This document shows, one piece after another, positions 19,275-27,815 of a stretch of DNA of 64,000 nt; within the stretch, counting starts at the first letter, position 1; each line of letters begins with the position of its first letter. This DNA is from Reyranella sp. (GTDB lineage: Bacteria > Pseudomonadota > Alphaproteobacteria > Reyranellales > Reyranellaceae). Below the pieces are notes generated by a model. The model did not search any database, was not told the DNA's origin, and worked only from the letters and a program-made list of their open reading frames with translations. A program made the position numbers and the translations under genes. The stretch is from positions 124,001 to 188,000 of the forward strand of contig NZ_SCVC01000004.1 in assembly GCF_004297405.1 (NCBI RefSeq), given 5' to 3'.

Positions 19275-20395
19275 GCCTTTCCTACAAGCTGCTCGGCACC
19301 GATGGCGAAGCACGCCGCGGGCAGATCACGACGGCGCACGGCACGATCGAGACGCCGGCCTTCATGCCGGTCGGTACCGCCGGCACCGTGAAGGCGATGA
19401 TGCCGCAATCCGTCGCCGGCACCGGCGCCGAAATCGTGCTGGGCAACACCTTCCATCTGATGCTGCGGCCGGGTGCGGAGCGAGTCGCCTCGTTGGGTGG
19501 CCTGCACAAGTTCATGAACTGGCCGGGTCCGATCCTGACCGATTCAGGCGGCTTCCAGGTGATGTCACTGAAGGAGCTGCGCAAGCTCGATCCGGATGGC
19601 GTCACCTTTCGGTCGCCCGCCGATGGCTCGCAGCACCGCCTCACGCCGGAACGCTCGATCGAGATTCAGCGCCTGCTCGACGCCGACATCACCATGTCGT
19701 TCGACGAATGCACGAGCTGGCCGGTGGAGGAGCCGGCGGCGGCCTTCTCCATGCGGCTTTCGATGAAGTGGGCGGAGCGCGGCAAGCGGGCCTTCACCGA
19801 GCGTCCGGGCTATGGCTTGTTCGGCATCGTTCAGGGTAGCGTCTTTCCCGCCCTGCGCGAGGAGAGCGCCAAGGCGCTTACCTCGATCGGATTCGATGGC
19901 TATGCCGTCGGCGGGCTCGCCGTCGGCGAAGGCCAGGAAACGATGTTCCGCGTCCTCGACCAGACCGTGCCGCTGCTGCCGGCCGACCGGCCGCGTTATC
20001 TGATGGGCGTTGGACGGCCGGCCGATATCGTCGGCGCGGTGAAGCGCGGCATCGACATGTTCGACTGCGTGATGCCGACGCGCTCGGGCCGCACGGCGCA
20101 GGCCTTCACGCGCCGCGGCGAACTCAACCTGCGCAATGCGCGCCATCGCGACGATCCGCGACCGATCGACGAGCATTGCGCCTGCCCTGCCTGCAAACAC
20201 CACAGCCGCGCCTATCTGCATCACCTTATTCGTTCTGAGGAGATCCTTGGTGCGATGCTGCTCACCTGGCACAACCTGCATTACTATCAGGATGTCATGC
20301 GTGGCTTGCGTGGCGCCATCGAAAGCAACTCACTGGGTCACTGGATCGCCGCATTCGAAAGCGATCAAAGCCTCGGTGACATCCCCCCATTGTAG
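19271..20395 (+). CDS. tgt: Queuine/preQ1 tRNA-ribosyltransferase
   Basis: Tgt exchanges guanine-34 for preQ1 in GUN-anticodon tRNAs. The 374-residue protein has the general acid/base Asp in [12 protein letters not shown] and the nucleophile Asp in [15 protein letters not shown]. The four zinc ligands are in [17 protein letters not shown] plus the downstream His. [10 protein letters not shown] and the GGLAVGEGQ loop match the family. The ATG overlaps the queA stop. The frame runs further upstream inside queA but has no homology there. Confidence 0.97.
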   Translation: MSLSYKLLGTDGEARRGQITTAHGTIETPAFMPVGTAGTVKAMMPQSVAGTGAEIVLGNTFHLMLRPGAERVASLGGLHKFMNWPGPILTDSGGFQVMSLKELRKLDPDGVTFRSPADGSQHRLTPERSIEIQRLLDADITMSFDECTSWPVEEPAAAFSMRLSMKWAERGKRAFTERPGYGLFGIVQGSVFPALREESAKALTSIGFDGYAVGGLAVGEGQETMFRVLDQTVPLLPADRPRYLMGVGRPADIVGAVKRGIDMFDCVMPTRSGRTAQAFTRRGELNLRNARHRDDPRPIDEHCACPACKHHSRAYLHHLIRSEEILGAMLLTWHNLHYYQDVMRGLRGAIESNSLGHWIAAFESDQSLGDIPPL

Positions 20396-20408
20396 CGGAG
20401 CGTAACGG

Positions 20409-21017
20409 ATGCCCAACGAGGCGTTGATCGTGGTCGATATGCAGAACGATTTCTGCGAAGGCGGCGCGCTGGCTGTGCCAGGTGCCAATGCCGTCGTGCC
20501 GCTGGTCAACCGCCTGATTGGCCGCCATGACCACATCGTGCTGACGCAGGATTGGCATCCGCCAGGCCATGCCTCGTTCGCCAGTTCCTGGGCCGATGCC
20601 GAGCCCTTCTCGACCGTAAAGTTCTCTTACGGCCCGCAGACCCTATGGCCAGATCACTGTGTGCAAGGAACGCCGGGGGCTGCTTTTCATCCCGATCTCG
20701 AAGTGACCAAGGCGCAGATGATCGTGCGCAAGGGCTACCACACCGGGATCGATTCCTATTCGGCGTTCCGCGAGAACGATCGCATGACGCGCACCGGCCT
20801 CGACGGCTACCTGAAGGCGCGCGGATTCACGCGGTTGATCTTCTGTGGCCTGGCGCTCGACTACTGCGTTGCCTGGTCGGCCATCGACGCCCGCCAGGCC
20901 GGCTTCGATGTCGCCGTGGTGCTCGAGGCCACCGCCGCCATCGACCTCGACGGCAGCCGCAAGCGCATGCTCACCGAGATGCGCCAGGGCGGTATCAATC
21001 TCAGCCTTGCTGCCTGA
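20409..21017 (+). CDS. pncA: Nicotinamidase
   Basis: PncA deamidates nicotinamide to nicotinate for NAD salvage. The 202-residue isochorismatase-fold protein has the catalytic Asp in IVVDMQNDF (7-15), the metal ligands in TQDWHPPGHASF (Asp, His, His), and the nucleophilic Cys in GLALDYCVAWSA. A Lys needed for catalysis lies in the central strand region. It follows tgt by 13 bases on the same strand and may share its transcript. Confidence 0.95.
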   Translation: MPNEALIVVDMQNDFCEGGALAVPGANAVVPLVNRLIGRHDHIVLTQDWHPPGHASFASSWADAEPFSTVKFSYGPQTLWPDHCVQGTPGAAFHPDLEVTKAQMIVRKGYHTGIDSYSAFRENDRMTRTGLDGYLKARGFTRLIFCGLALDYCVAWSAIDARQAGFDVAVVLEATAAIDLDGSRKRMLTEMRQGGINLSLAA

Positions 21018-21053
21018 CGAGGTCGACGCGACAGCTTCGGCGCAGGCGGCGTA

Positions 21054-22256
21054 TCAGACCCGTTCCAGCGCCAGCGCGATGCCCTGGCCGACGCCGATGC
21101 ACATGGTGGCAAGAGCGCGCTTGCCACCAGTCGCTTCGAGCTGGTTGAGAGCCGTGATCATCAACCGGCCGCCTGAGGCGCCGAGCGGATGGCCGAGCGC
21201 GATGGCGCCACCGTTGGGATTGACGTTCTCGGCATCGTCGCTGAGGCCAAGCTGACGGAGGACGGCAAGCGCCTGGGCCGCGAAGGCCTCATTGAGTTCG
21301 ATCGTGTCGAAATCGCCGATGGTCATGCCGAGCTTGGCCAGCAGCTTCTGTGTCGCCGGCACCGGGCCGATGCCCATGACGCGGGGCGGCACGCCGGCCG
21401 ATACCGTGCCCAGGATACGGGCGCGGGGCGTGAGGCCGTTGGCCCGGGCCGCAGCTTCCGAGGCGATGATCATGGCGCAAGCGCCATCGTTCAGGCCCGA
21501 GGAGTTACCGGCCGTCACCGAGCCGCCGTCGCGGAACGCCGCCGCCAGCTTTGAGAGGGTTTCCATCGTCGTATCACCGCGCGGGTGCTCGTCCTTGCCG
21601 ACGACAATCTCGGCCTTGCCCTTCTTGACGGTGACCGAAACGATTTCCTTGTCGAAGAAGCCGCGATCCTGCGCGGCCTTGCAGCGGCGCTGGCTGCGAT
21701 AGGCGAAGGCGTCCTGATCGGTGCGGCTGATCTGGTGTTCCGTCGCGACGTTCTCGGCGGTCTGGCCCATCGGGTCGACACCATAGGCGGCCTTCATGCG
21801 CGGGTTGACGAAGCGCCAGCCCAGCACCGTGTCCTCGAGCTTCATGGAGCGGTCGAAGGCGCCTTCGGGCTTGCCCATGACATAGGGCGAGCGGGTCATG
21901 CCCTCGACGCCGCCAGCGATCATCATGTCGGCTTCGCCGAGCTTCACGGCGCGTGCGGCATGTCCGGCCGCTTCCAGGCCCGACCCGCAGAGCCGATTCA
22001 CGGTGGCGCCGGCAACCTCAACTGGCAGACCGGCGAGCAGACCTGCCATGCGCGCGACATTGCGGTTGTCCTCGCCCGCCTGGTTCACACAACCATAGAT
22101 GACATCGTCGACCGAGCCCCAATCGACATTGGCGTTGCGCTGCATCAGCGCCTTGATCGGATGGGCGGCGAGATCGTCCACACGCATAGCGCCCAGGCCA
22201 CCGTTATAACGGCCGACGGGGGTGCGGATCGCATCACAAATGAAGGCTTCGGTCAT
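21054..22256 (-). CDS. pcaF: 3-oxoadipyl-CoA / acetyl-CoA C-acyltransferase
   Basis: A 400-residue thiolase. The N-terminus MTEAFICDAIRTPVGRYNG and the segment VNQAGEDNRNVARMA closely match PcaF-type 3-oxoadipyl-CoA thiolases of the beta-ketoadipate pathway. The nucleophilic Cys is in VNRLCGSGLEA (about 90). The His is in GGAIALGHPLGASGGR and the final Cys in ATMCIGVGQG. A broader acetyl-CoA acetyltransferase role cannot be excluded from sequence alone. The start at 22256 is chosen for the family N-terminus over the upstream open frame. No other pca genes are adjacent. Confidence 0.9.
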   Translation of the reverse strand: MTEAFICDAIRTPVGRYNGGLGAMRVDDLAAHPIKALMQRNANVDWGSVDDVIYGCVNQAGEDNRNVARMAGLLAGLPVEVAGATVNRLCGSGLEAAGHAARAVKLGEADMMIAGGVEGMTRSPYVMGKPEGAFDRSMKLEDTVLGWRFVNPRMKAAYGVDPMGQTAENVATEHQISRTDQDAFAYRSQRRCKAAQDRGFFDKEIVSVTVKKGKAEIVVGKDEHPRGDTTMETLSKLAAAFRDGGSVTAGNSSGLNDGACAMIIASEAAARANGLTPRARILGTVSAGVPPRVMGIGPVPATQKLLAKLGMTIGDFDTIELNEAFAAQALAVLRQLGLSDDAENVNPNGGAIALGHPLGASGGRLMITALNQLEATGGKRALATMCIGVGQGIALALERV

Positions 22257-22374
22257 CTTGGGTACTCCCAACTCAATCAATGTGTCGGGGTAGCACCGCT
22301 CGCAGGGGCTTGCCAATGGCCCCTGCCATGCCTCGCCGGCGGAGGGGCCATGCGGCGATAGAGCTGCCATGCCG

Positions 22375-23001
22375 CTACGCCACCAGGAGCACCATACCCG
22401 CCAGGACAAGCGCCACGGTCCATACGAGGTCGAGATTGATCCACGCATGCCGCAGCATGGCCAACCCGATCCACTCATAGACTGACACGGCCACTGCGGC
22501 TGTGACCCCCAGCATCGCGAGCGTGTGCAGGCCGATGCCTAGAAGAGCTGGAACCACGGGCGAGGCTGCGCCCGCTGCCACGTCACCGGGAAAGCAGAGC
22601 GGCACCAGGACGGGCCACAACATCAGCCCGGCACCGTGGGCTGAGGCCATCAGGAATGACCAGAGGCCGAGACCGGCGAGCCCCGTGCGCATGCCGACCC
22701 GAACGCGATGACGCGCCCCATAGAACCAATGGAACATCGCCCAGCCGATGAGGAACAGTCCGGCTGCGACGCTCACGGTCCGAACATCGACCAGCACGCC
22801 GGCCAGGACGAGCAGGCCGGCCGTCATTGCGATGGATAGGGCATGCCCTGCCGCAATCGGCAGCAGGGACAGCCAAACGATACGACGATCCTGGCGATGC
22901 TGCCCCAGCGCAACCGCGAACAGCCAGCCCATGCCCGGATTGAGGCCATGAAAGGCGCCCAGCCCAGCGATGACGATCCACGGCCAGGCGCCACTCGTCA
23001 C
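22375..23001 (-). CDS. Polytopic membrane protein next to the SBP56 homologue
   Basis: A 208-residue protein with about six hydrophobic segments. It opens with GLGAFHGLNPGMGWLFAVALG. Several His residues lie within or at the ends of the predicted helices (GAFHG, AGHALS, HWFYGARHR, ASAHGAG, GLHTLAM, LRHAW). This suggests metal binding or transport, somewhat like nickel/cobalt or UreH-type membrane proteins, but I do not assign a family. Its ATG is 12 bases after the stop of the SBP56 gene on the same strand, so the two form an operon. Confidence 0.75.
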   Translation of the reverse strand: MTSGAWPWIVIAGLGAFHGLNPGMGWLFAVALGQHRQDRRIVWLSLLPIAAGHALSIAMTAGLLVLAGVLVDVRTVSVAAGLFLIGWAMFHWFYGARHRVRVGMRTGLAGLGLWSFLMASAHGAGLMLWPVLVPLCFPGDVAAGAASPVVPALLGIGLHTLAMLGVTAAVAVSVYEWIGLAMLRHAWINLDLVWTVALVLAGMVLLVA

Positions 23002-23013
23002 TGCCGCGTCCCG

Positions 23014-24405
23014 TCAGGGATAGCAGTACGAGTCCGACGAGCAGTCGCCGCCTTCAAGCCGCACCTGATGTGGCCGATGCGACTTCGGCCACTTCACGAA
23101 GAACTTGGGATCGAAGGCGATGCCGCCGGACGGCGAGGCGTCGAGCTTCACCATCCAACCCTCGATCCCGTCGGGATAGAATTGCGGATCGATGGCGCCG
23201 TAAAGCGAGTTGGTGAAATACACGCGCCGGCCGTCGCGGCTGATCTCGACCATTTGCGGGCCACCGCTGAGCGCCCCGTTGCCCGCCGGATGCGTCGCCC
23301 TGGAAACGATGCCGCCGATACGCACTTTGCCCGTCAGTTTGGGATTGAGCGGATCGGAGACGTCGTACTGCTGGAGATCACCTGTGCCCCAGCAAGCGAC
23401 GTAGAGGAACTTGTCGTCCATGGAGAGGTCGATGTCGGTGACCAGCGGTGGACAGGCCTTGAAGCCTTTGAGAACGGGTGGCAGGTCGTCCTCGCTCGCG
23501 GGCTCGGCCGGGATCTCGATCACCTTCTTGACGGCCCACTTGTCGCCGTCGCGGTACCAGGTCCAGATCGACGACGAGAGGTTCTCCAGACTGATGACAC
23601 AATTGACGAAGCCGTAGGCCTTGGTCGGATCATGTGCGGGCCGCAGCTCGAAGACGAGCTGGTACTTGTCGCCGAAATCGATGGTTTGCATGTGCTTGCG
23701 CTTGTGCAGATCCCAGAAATGCAGCCGACGCCCGTACTTGGCGCCCAGCAACACCTCGGGGATCAGGCCGTTCTCGAAAGTATCCGGCGTACCCCATTCA
23801 CTGGTCACCATCGTGTCGTGTCCGAGATGCCACCAGGCATCGTAGGCGAAGTGCTGCGGTCCACGGTCCATCTCCCACTGGCCTCGGACGTCGAAGCTTT
23901 CGTGATCCATCAGGAAGATGCCGCCAGGTCCCTTGCCTTCACGATTGCCGAGCGCGGCGACGTAGATGCCCTCGGGTCCGCAATGGATGGTGTGTGGTCG
24001 CGTATAGCCCGCTTTGTCGGCGACCTCCTCGGGTTCGATCACCTTGACGATCGCGGGCTGGCGCGGATCGGGCTTGGTATCGAGGATGTGAATGCGCGAA
24101 GAGCGCAGGCCCGGCACGATCAGATAGCGCCGCTCCATGTGCGGATGTGGCGCGTTGGGGCACAGGCTCGACGAGCAGGCGTTCCATCCAAAATGATGCA
24201 GCTCGTCGCCGACATTGGGCATCGACGTATTGCCGATGATGGTCGAGTAGCTTGCGGAGTTGGAGTCGACGTCGACGACGGCTATCGAGTCCGGAACCTT
24301 CCGGTCTGGATCGAAGGCTGCGACATAGGCCAGCGTTTCCGGTTTGGCCTTCATCGCCATTCGAGGTGAAGGATAGAAACTCGGGTCGGGTGTCCAGGTC
24401 GGCAT
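23014..24405 (-). CDS. Selenium-binding protein SBP56 / methanethiol oxidase family protein
   Basis: A 463-residue seven-bladed beta-propeller protein of the SELENBP1/MtoX family, which oxidises methanethiol to formaldehyde, H2S and H2O2 with copper. Family landmarks are DELHHFGWNACSS (conserved Cys), RPHTIHCGPEGIYVAALG, GPQHFAYDAWWHLGHDTMVTS and DIDLSMDDKFLYVACWGTG. The sequence ends GGDCSSDSYCYP. Periplasmic MtoX enzymes carry a signal peptide, but this N-terminus (MPTWTPDPSFYPSP) shows none. The ATG has a strong GAGGAG ribosome site. The membrane-protein gene follows it. Confidence 0.92.
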   Translation of the reverse strand: MPTWTPDPSFYPSPRMAMKAKPETLAYVAAFDPDRKVPDSIAVVDVDSNSASYSTIIGNTSMPNVGDELHHFGWNACSSSLCPNAPHPHMERRYLIVPGLRSSRIHILDTKPDPRQPAIVKVIEPEEVADKAGYTRPHTIHCGPEGIYVAALGNREGKGPGGIFLMDHESFDVRGQWEMDRGPQHFAYDAWWHLGHDTMVTSEWGTPDTFENGLIPEVLLGAKYGRRLHFWDLHKRKHMQTIDFGDKYQLVFELRPAHDPTKAYGFVNCVISLENLSSSIWTWYRDGDKWAVKKVIEIPAEPASEDDLPPVLKGFKACPPLVTDIDLSMDDKFLYVACWGTGDLQQYDVSDPLNPKLTGKVRIGGIVSRATHPAGNGALSGGPQMVEISRDGRRVYFTNSLYGAIDPQFYPDGIEGWMVKLDASPSGGIAFDPKFFVKWPKSHRPHQVRLEGGDCSSDSYCYP

Positions 24406-24573
24406 TGTCTGTCTCCTCTAGACGCGTGCTGTACTCCCACAAAAGTTGGATTGGTCGGCAAAGGTGCTCTGGCACTCGGTGCGGCTCATCCTGAGCCTGA
24501 AACCGCTGACCGCCTATTGTGCGCGCAAAATCCGATCGGCTCCATCACTCGAATCCCGGCCTTCAGGACCTAT

Positions 24574-25254
24574 CTAGATGCGGGGATCGCTGCGCCGGCA
24601 GACTGCGTACTGGGCGTATCCGCGATAGGGCCGCTCGAAACGGCTGAGGGCTGCTGCCCGCCCCTGGGCCAGTTCGGCCAGCGAAGCTTCCAGCCCGTCG
24701 CGCGGCGCGACATGGAACAAGGCAAGCCAGCGCCGCAGGCCGACGCGGAACCAGAGCGGCAGGCGTTCCTGGCCGCCGAAATCAACGATATGCAGTTCAC
24801 CGCCAGGTCGCACCCATGCCAGCGCCTGGGCCAGCACGCTCTCCCAGGCCGGGATCATCGACAGGCTGTAGGAGATGAAGATCCGCGAAAAGGACGGCAC
24901 GCCGAAGAGAATAGCCGGATCGAACCGTGTGGCGTCGGCATGGGCGAGGCGGATACGCGACGCGAGCCCCTCCCGCTCGACGATCTGCCTGGCTGTCAGC
25001 AGCATCTCCGTAGAGATGTCGATGCCGAACAGGGCCGCCTCGGGATAGCGGCGTGCGACAGCAACCAGATTACGCGCCGTGCCACAGCCGATCTCCAGAA
25101 CCCGCTCGCCCGGTGGCGGCGCCAACTGGTCGATCATGCGATCGCGGCCCAGCAGGTAGTACTTACGGCTGAGATCGTAAACGTGGCGCTGGCGGCGGTA
25201 GATGCGATCCATCAGCTCCGCCGAGCGGCCGGAGGTCGCCACGATCTCGCTCAC
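24574..25254 (-). CDS. btaB: Diacylglycerylhomoserine N-methyltransferase, betaine-lipid synthesis
   Basis: BtaB methylates diacylglycerylhomoserine three times to give the phosphorus-free betaine lipid DGTS. The protein (226 residues from GTG) has the SAM motif VLEIGCGTARNL, GIDISTEMLLTARQ and the post-motif VRPGGELHIVDFGG. The segment MDRIYRRQRHVYDLSRKYYLLGRDR is typical of BtaB. The GTG at 25254 directly follows the btaA stop and has GAGGG upstream. ATGs at 25272 and 25290, inside the btaA end, are alternatives. Confidence 0.92.
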   Translation of the reverse strand: MSEIVATSGRSAELMDRIYRRQRHVYDLSRKYYLLGRDRMIDQLAPPPGERVLEIGCGTARNLVAVARRYPEAALFGIDISTEMLLTARQIVEREGLASRIRLAHADATRFDPAILFGVPSFSRIFISYSLSMIPAWESVLAQALAWVRPGGELHIVDFGGQERLPLWFRVGLRRWLALFHVAPRDGLEASLAELAQGRAAALSRFERPYRGYAQYAVCRRSDPRI

Positions 25255-25255
25255 C

Positions 25256-26488
25256 TCAGCCCTCGAAGACATAGAGGTGGAAGCCGCCATAGATCGCGGA
25301 CCGGTCGCGTTGCGTGAAGGCGAGCGACGCCTGCTCTTCGTAGCGCCAACGCGACAGCAGTGCCGGATCGACCCGGCCCGGCAGCAGCGAAGGCTCGGCG
25401 GCAGTGCGGAAGACGACGCGCGCGCCTGGCCGCGCGGTGCGCGTGATCTCGGTCCAGAGCGCGTTGAGCTGGGCGTCGGTCATCCAGTCCTGGGCATCGA
25501 GCAGGACATAGCGATCTCGCGACTCCGCCGGGCAGGAGGCGAGATACTCCGTTACCGACTTGTTCATCACATCGACCCGGTCGGCGCGGCCGCGCACAGC
25601 GTCGAACTGATTCTGCCGCAGATAAGGCGGCAGCGGGCCGCTGGCATCGCCGGCATAGGAGCGGCCGAACGCCTGCCAGGCAAAGTAGTTGTCATGCAGG
25701 CTAAAGCCGCAGGCCAGCCGCTCGACCCGATCGCGCAGCACGGCTCCCATGTCGCGGCCACCAGCCAAGGCCTCGTACTGTGCCGGCGGTATGCCGAGGC
25801 CATAGAGCGACAGCCGGTTGGCCGTGGCCCAGCGCACCGCAGGCTTGTCGAACAGCGGCGCCAACATGGTCTCGAAGAAACGCCGCTGCTCTTCGAGCGA
25901 TTGCGCACTCAGGAGCTGGCGTAGATCGACCCCATAGGCACGTGCAGCGACATGTGCGACGCCGATGAAGCGGCCCAGCACACCATGACGATAGGCATTG
26001 CGTGCGAAGATCGAAATGCGGCGACGCCCCAACTGCTGCAGGCTGCGACCTTCCCAATAGGCACGGCTCTGCGAGTCGAGATGCGGCGCAATCAGGCGGT
26101 CATAGGCACGAAGATTGGCCTCGACGTCGGCTGCACCGAAGAACCGATAGAACGATTCCCACGAGGGCAGCCTGGCCGCAGCCACGAGCTTCAGGCGGTT
26201 CAACGCGACGTGCGCCTGGCTGAGATCGAGGGCCGTGATGCGGCCGGGATCGGCCGTCAAATAGGAGAGAACGTTGCAGCCGCCCGAAGCGATCGCCACG
26301 ACATGGCAATCCGGCGTCAGCGCCAGGGCTTCAAGGTCGATCTCGGGATCTTCCCAGATCTGGGTATAGACAAGACCGCGAAACAGCTTCTCGAAAAGAC
26401 GCTCCAGAAGCCCCTCACGGGACAGCGCCTTGTGCCGGCGCACCGCCTCTTTCAGACGGACATGGCTTTCGGCCCGCGGATAGACCAA
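25256..26488 (-). CDS. btaA: SAM:diacylglycerol 3-amino-3-carboxypropyltransferase, betaine-lipid synthesis
   Basis: BtaA transfers the aminocarboxypropyl group of SAM onto diacylglycerol, the first step of DGTS formation. The 410-residue protein matches the family: GLVYTQIWEDPEIDLEAL, VVAIASGGCNVLSYLT (SAM loop), ITALDLSQAHVALNRLKL, and LLDAQDWM, LWTEITRTARPGARVVFRT near the C-terminus. The frame begins at a TTG (26488) after a stop; the first GTG in frame is at 26443 and also gives an acceptable N-terminus. It lies just upstream of btaB and diverges from ogt. Confidence 0.93.
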   Translation of the reverse strand: MVYPRAESHVRLKEAVRRHKALSREGLLERLFEKLFRGLVYTQIWEDPEIDLEALALTPDCHVVAIASGGCNVLSYLTADPGRITALDLSQAHVALNRLKLVAAARLPSWESFYRFFGAADVEANLRAYDRLIAPHLDSQSRAYWEGRSLQQLGRRRISIFARNAYRHGVLGRFIGVAHVAARAYGVDLRQLLSAQSLEEQRRFFETMLAPLFDKPAVRWATANRLSLYGLGIPPAQYEALAGGRDMGAVLRDRVERLACGFSLHDNYFAWQAFGRSYAGDASGPLPPYLRQNQFDAVRGRADRVDVMNKSVTEYLASCPAESRDRYVLLDAQDWMTDAQLNALWTEITRTARPGARVVFRTAAEPSLLPGRVDPALLSRWRYEEQASLAFTQRDRSAIYGGFHLYVFEG

Positions 26489-26613
26489 CCCCAGAGACTC
26501 CGGCTCGACTCAATCCTGACAATATACCCACCGTCGGTGCCAGTTTGATGACGGTGCGGTCGGTGGATTTCCACGACTTGACGGGATGACTGGTTAGGTA
26601 GAAAGCTGCCCCC

Positions 26614-27165
26614 ATGACGGCCCTGAGCTTCACTCTGTTCGATACGCCGATCGGCACCTGCGGGCTCATCTGGAGCGGCCGCGGTATCGCCGGTCTGCAA
26701 CTGCCGGAGGCGACGGCCCAGGCAACGCGCAGCCGGGTCAAGCGGCGCTGGCCCGGCGTGACGGAGACCACCCCGCCTTCTGGCGTGCAGCGTGCACTCG
26801 ATCGCGTGCAGGCATTGCTGGCAGGTGGCGCCACTACCCTCGAAGACATCCCGCTCGATCTCGAAGCTGCGCCGGAGTTCCACCGTAAGGTCTACGAAGT
26901 GGCGCGCACCATCCCACCCGGTCACACGATGACCTATGGCGAGATCGCCAAGCGTCTCGGCACGCCGCATGAATCGCGCGAGGTCGGTCAGGCGCTCGGA
27001 CGCAACCCCATTGCCATCATCGTCCCCTGCCATCGCGTGCTCGGCGCCGACGGCAAGATGGGCGGCTTTTCCGCGGGCGGTGGTGTCGCAACCAAGCGGC
27101 GCATCCTGGAAATCGAAGGCGCCTCGGCGCTAAGCGCCGGCCCCCTGTTCGATACGGCGCGATGA
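26614..27165 (+). CDS. ogt: Methylated-DNA-[protein]-cysteine S-methyltransferase
   Basis: This suicide enzyme repairs O6-methylguanine and O4-methylthymine by moving the alkyl group to its own Cys. The 183-residue protein carries the acceptor motif IIVPCHRVLGADG (Cys about 136) and the helix-turn-helix segment MTYGEIAKRLGTPHESREVGQALGRNP as two family blocks. Its TGA overlaps the ATG of the AlkA-like gene, giving a two-gene alkylation-repair operon. It diverges from btaA by about 125 bases. Confidence 0.95.
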   Translation: MTALSFTLFDTPIGTCGLIWSGRGIAGLQLPEATAQATRSRVKRRWPGVTETTPPSGVQRALDRVQALLAGGATTLEDIPLDLEAAPEFHRKVYEVARTIPPGHTMTYGEIAKRLGTPHESREVGQALGRNPIAIIVPCHRVLGADGKMGGFSAGGGVATKRRILEIEGASALSAGPLFDTAR

Positions 27166-27806
27166 CAGGCTTTGGCTTCCAGCCACGTCGAGCCGTCAAC
27201 CACCTGCGCGCGGCCGATCTGGCGCTTGCCGAAATCATCGACGCCGTCGGCCCTTTCCGGATGGAGCTCAAGGCCTCACGCAGCCTCTTTGGTGCGCTTG
27301 CCGAAGCGATCGTCTACCAGCAGCTTTCCAACAAGGCGGCCGCAACGATCTACGGACGGGTCGAGGCCCTCTATCCGCGCGCGACCGACGGCTTCACACC
27401 ACGCCATATTCTGAGGACGCCGGACGAGAAGCTGCGCGGCTGCGGCCTCTCACGCGCCAAGGTGCTGGCCGTGCAGGACCTCGCGCGCCGAGTTGCCAGT
27501 GGTGAGCTGCCAACGCTCGAACAAGCGCAGGCACTCGACGACGCCATGCTGATTGAACGATTGGTTCAGGTGCGCGGCATCGGCCGCTGGAGCGCCGAGA
27601 TGTTCCTGATGTTCAGGCTAGGTCGACCGGACGTCCTGCCGCTCGACGATTACAGCCTGCGTAAAGCCTATGCGAAGGCCTTCCGCAAGCGCGCCCTGCC
27701 CTCCCCGCAAGCCCTCGAAAAGGCCGGAGAAAAGTGGCGACCGTATCGCACGGTCGCGTGCTGGTATCTCTGGCGCACGCTCGAAACGGCGCTGGTCGGC
27801 CCCTGA
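27162..27806 (+). CDS. DNA-3-methyladenine glycosylase (AlkA-like, HhH-GPD)
   Basis: A 214-residue helix-hairpin-helix-GPD glycosylase that removes alkylated bases. The HhH motif is LVQVRGIGRWSAEMFLM, followed by VLPLDDYSLRKAY with the catalytic Asp. YQQLSNKAAATIYGRVE matches the AlkA family interior. It lacks the extra N-terminal domain of E. coli AlkA, as do many bacterial AlkA2-type enzymes. Its ATG overlaps the ogt stop (ATGA), so the two are translated together. Confidence 0.93.
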   Translation: MTGFGFQPRRAVNHLRAADLALAEIIDAVGPFRMELKASRSLFGALAEAIVYQQLSNKAAATIYGRVEALYPRATDGFTPRHILRTPDEKLRGCGLSRAKVLAVQDLARRVASGELPTLEQAQALDDAMLIERLVQVRGIGRWSAEMFLMFRLGRPDVLPLDDYSLRKAYAKAFRKRALPSPQALEKAGEKWRPYRTVACWYLWRTLETALVGP

Positions 27807-27815
27807 CGCTTCAGG
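27802..27815. terminator. Short hairpin sharing the stops of convergent genes
   Basis: CCTGA (27802-27806) pairs with TCAGG (27811-27815) across CGCT; each arm holds one gene's TGA. With only five base pairs and no T-run it is a weak candidate. Confidence 0.3.

Noticed and set aside
24406..24573. Gene or RNA between btaB and the SBP56 homologue
   Set aside because: No frame with a ribosome site and no recognisable RNA fold; treated as plain spacer.
26489..26613. Pho box upstream of btaA
   Set aside because: No pair of CTGTCAT-like repeats with the right spacing was seen on either strand.
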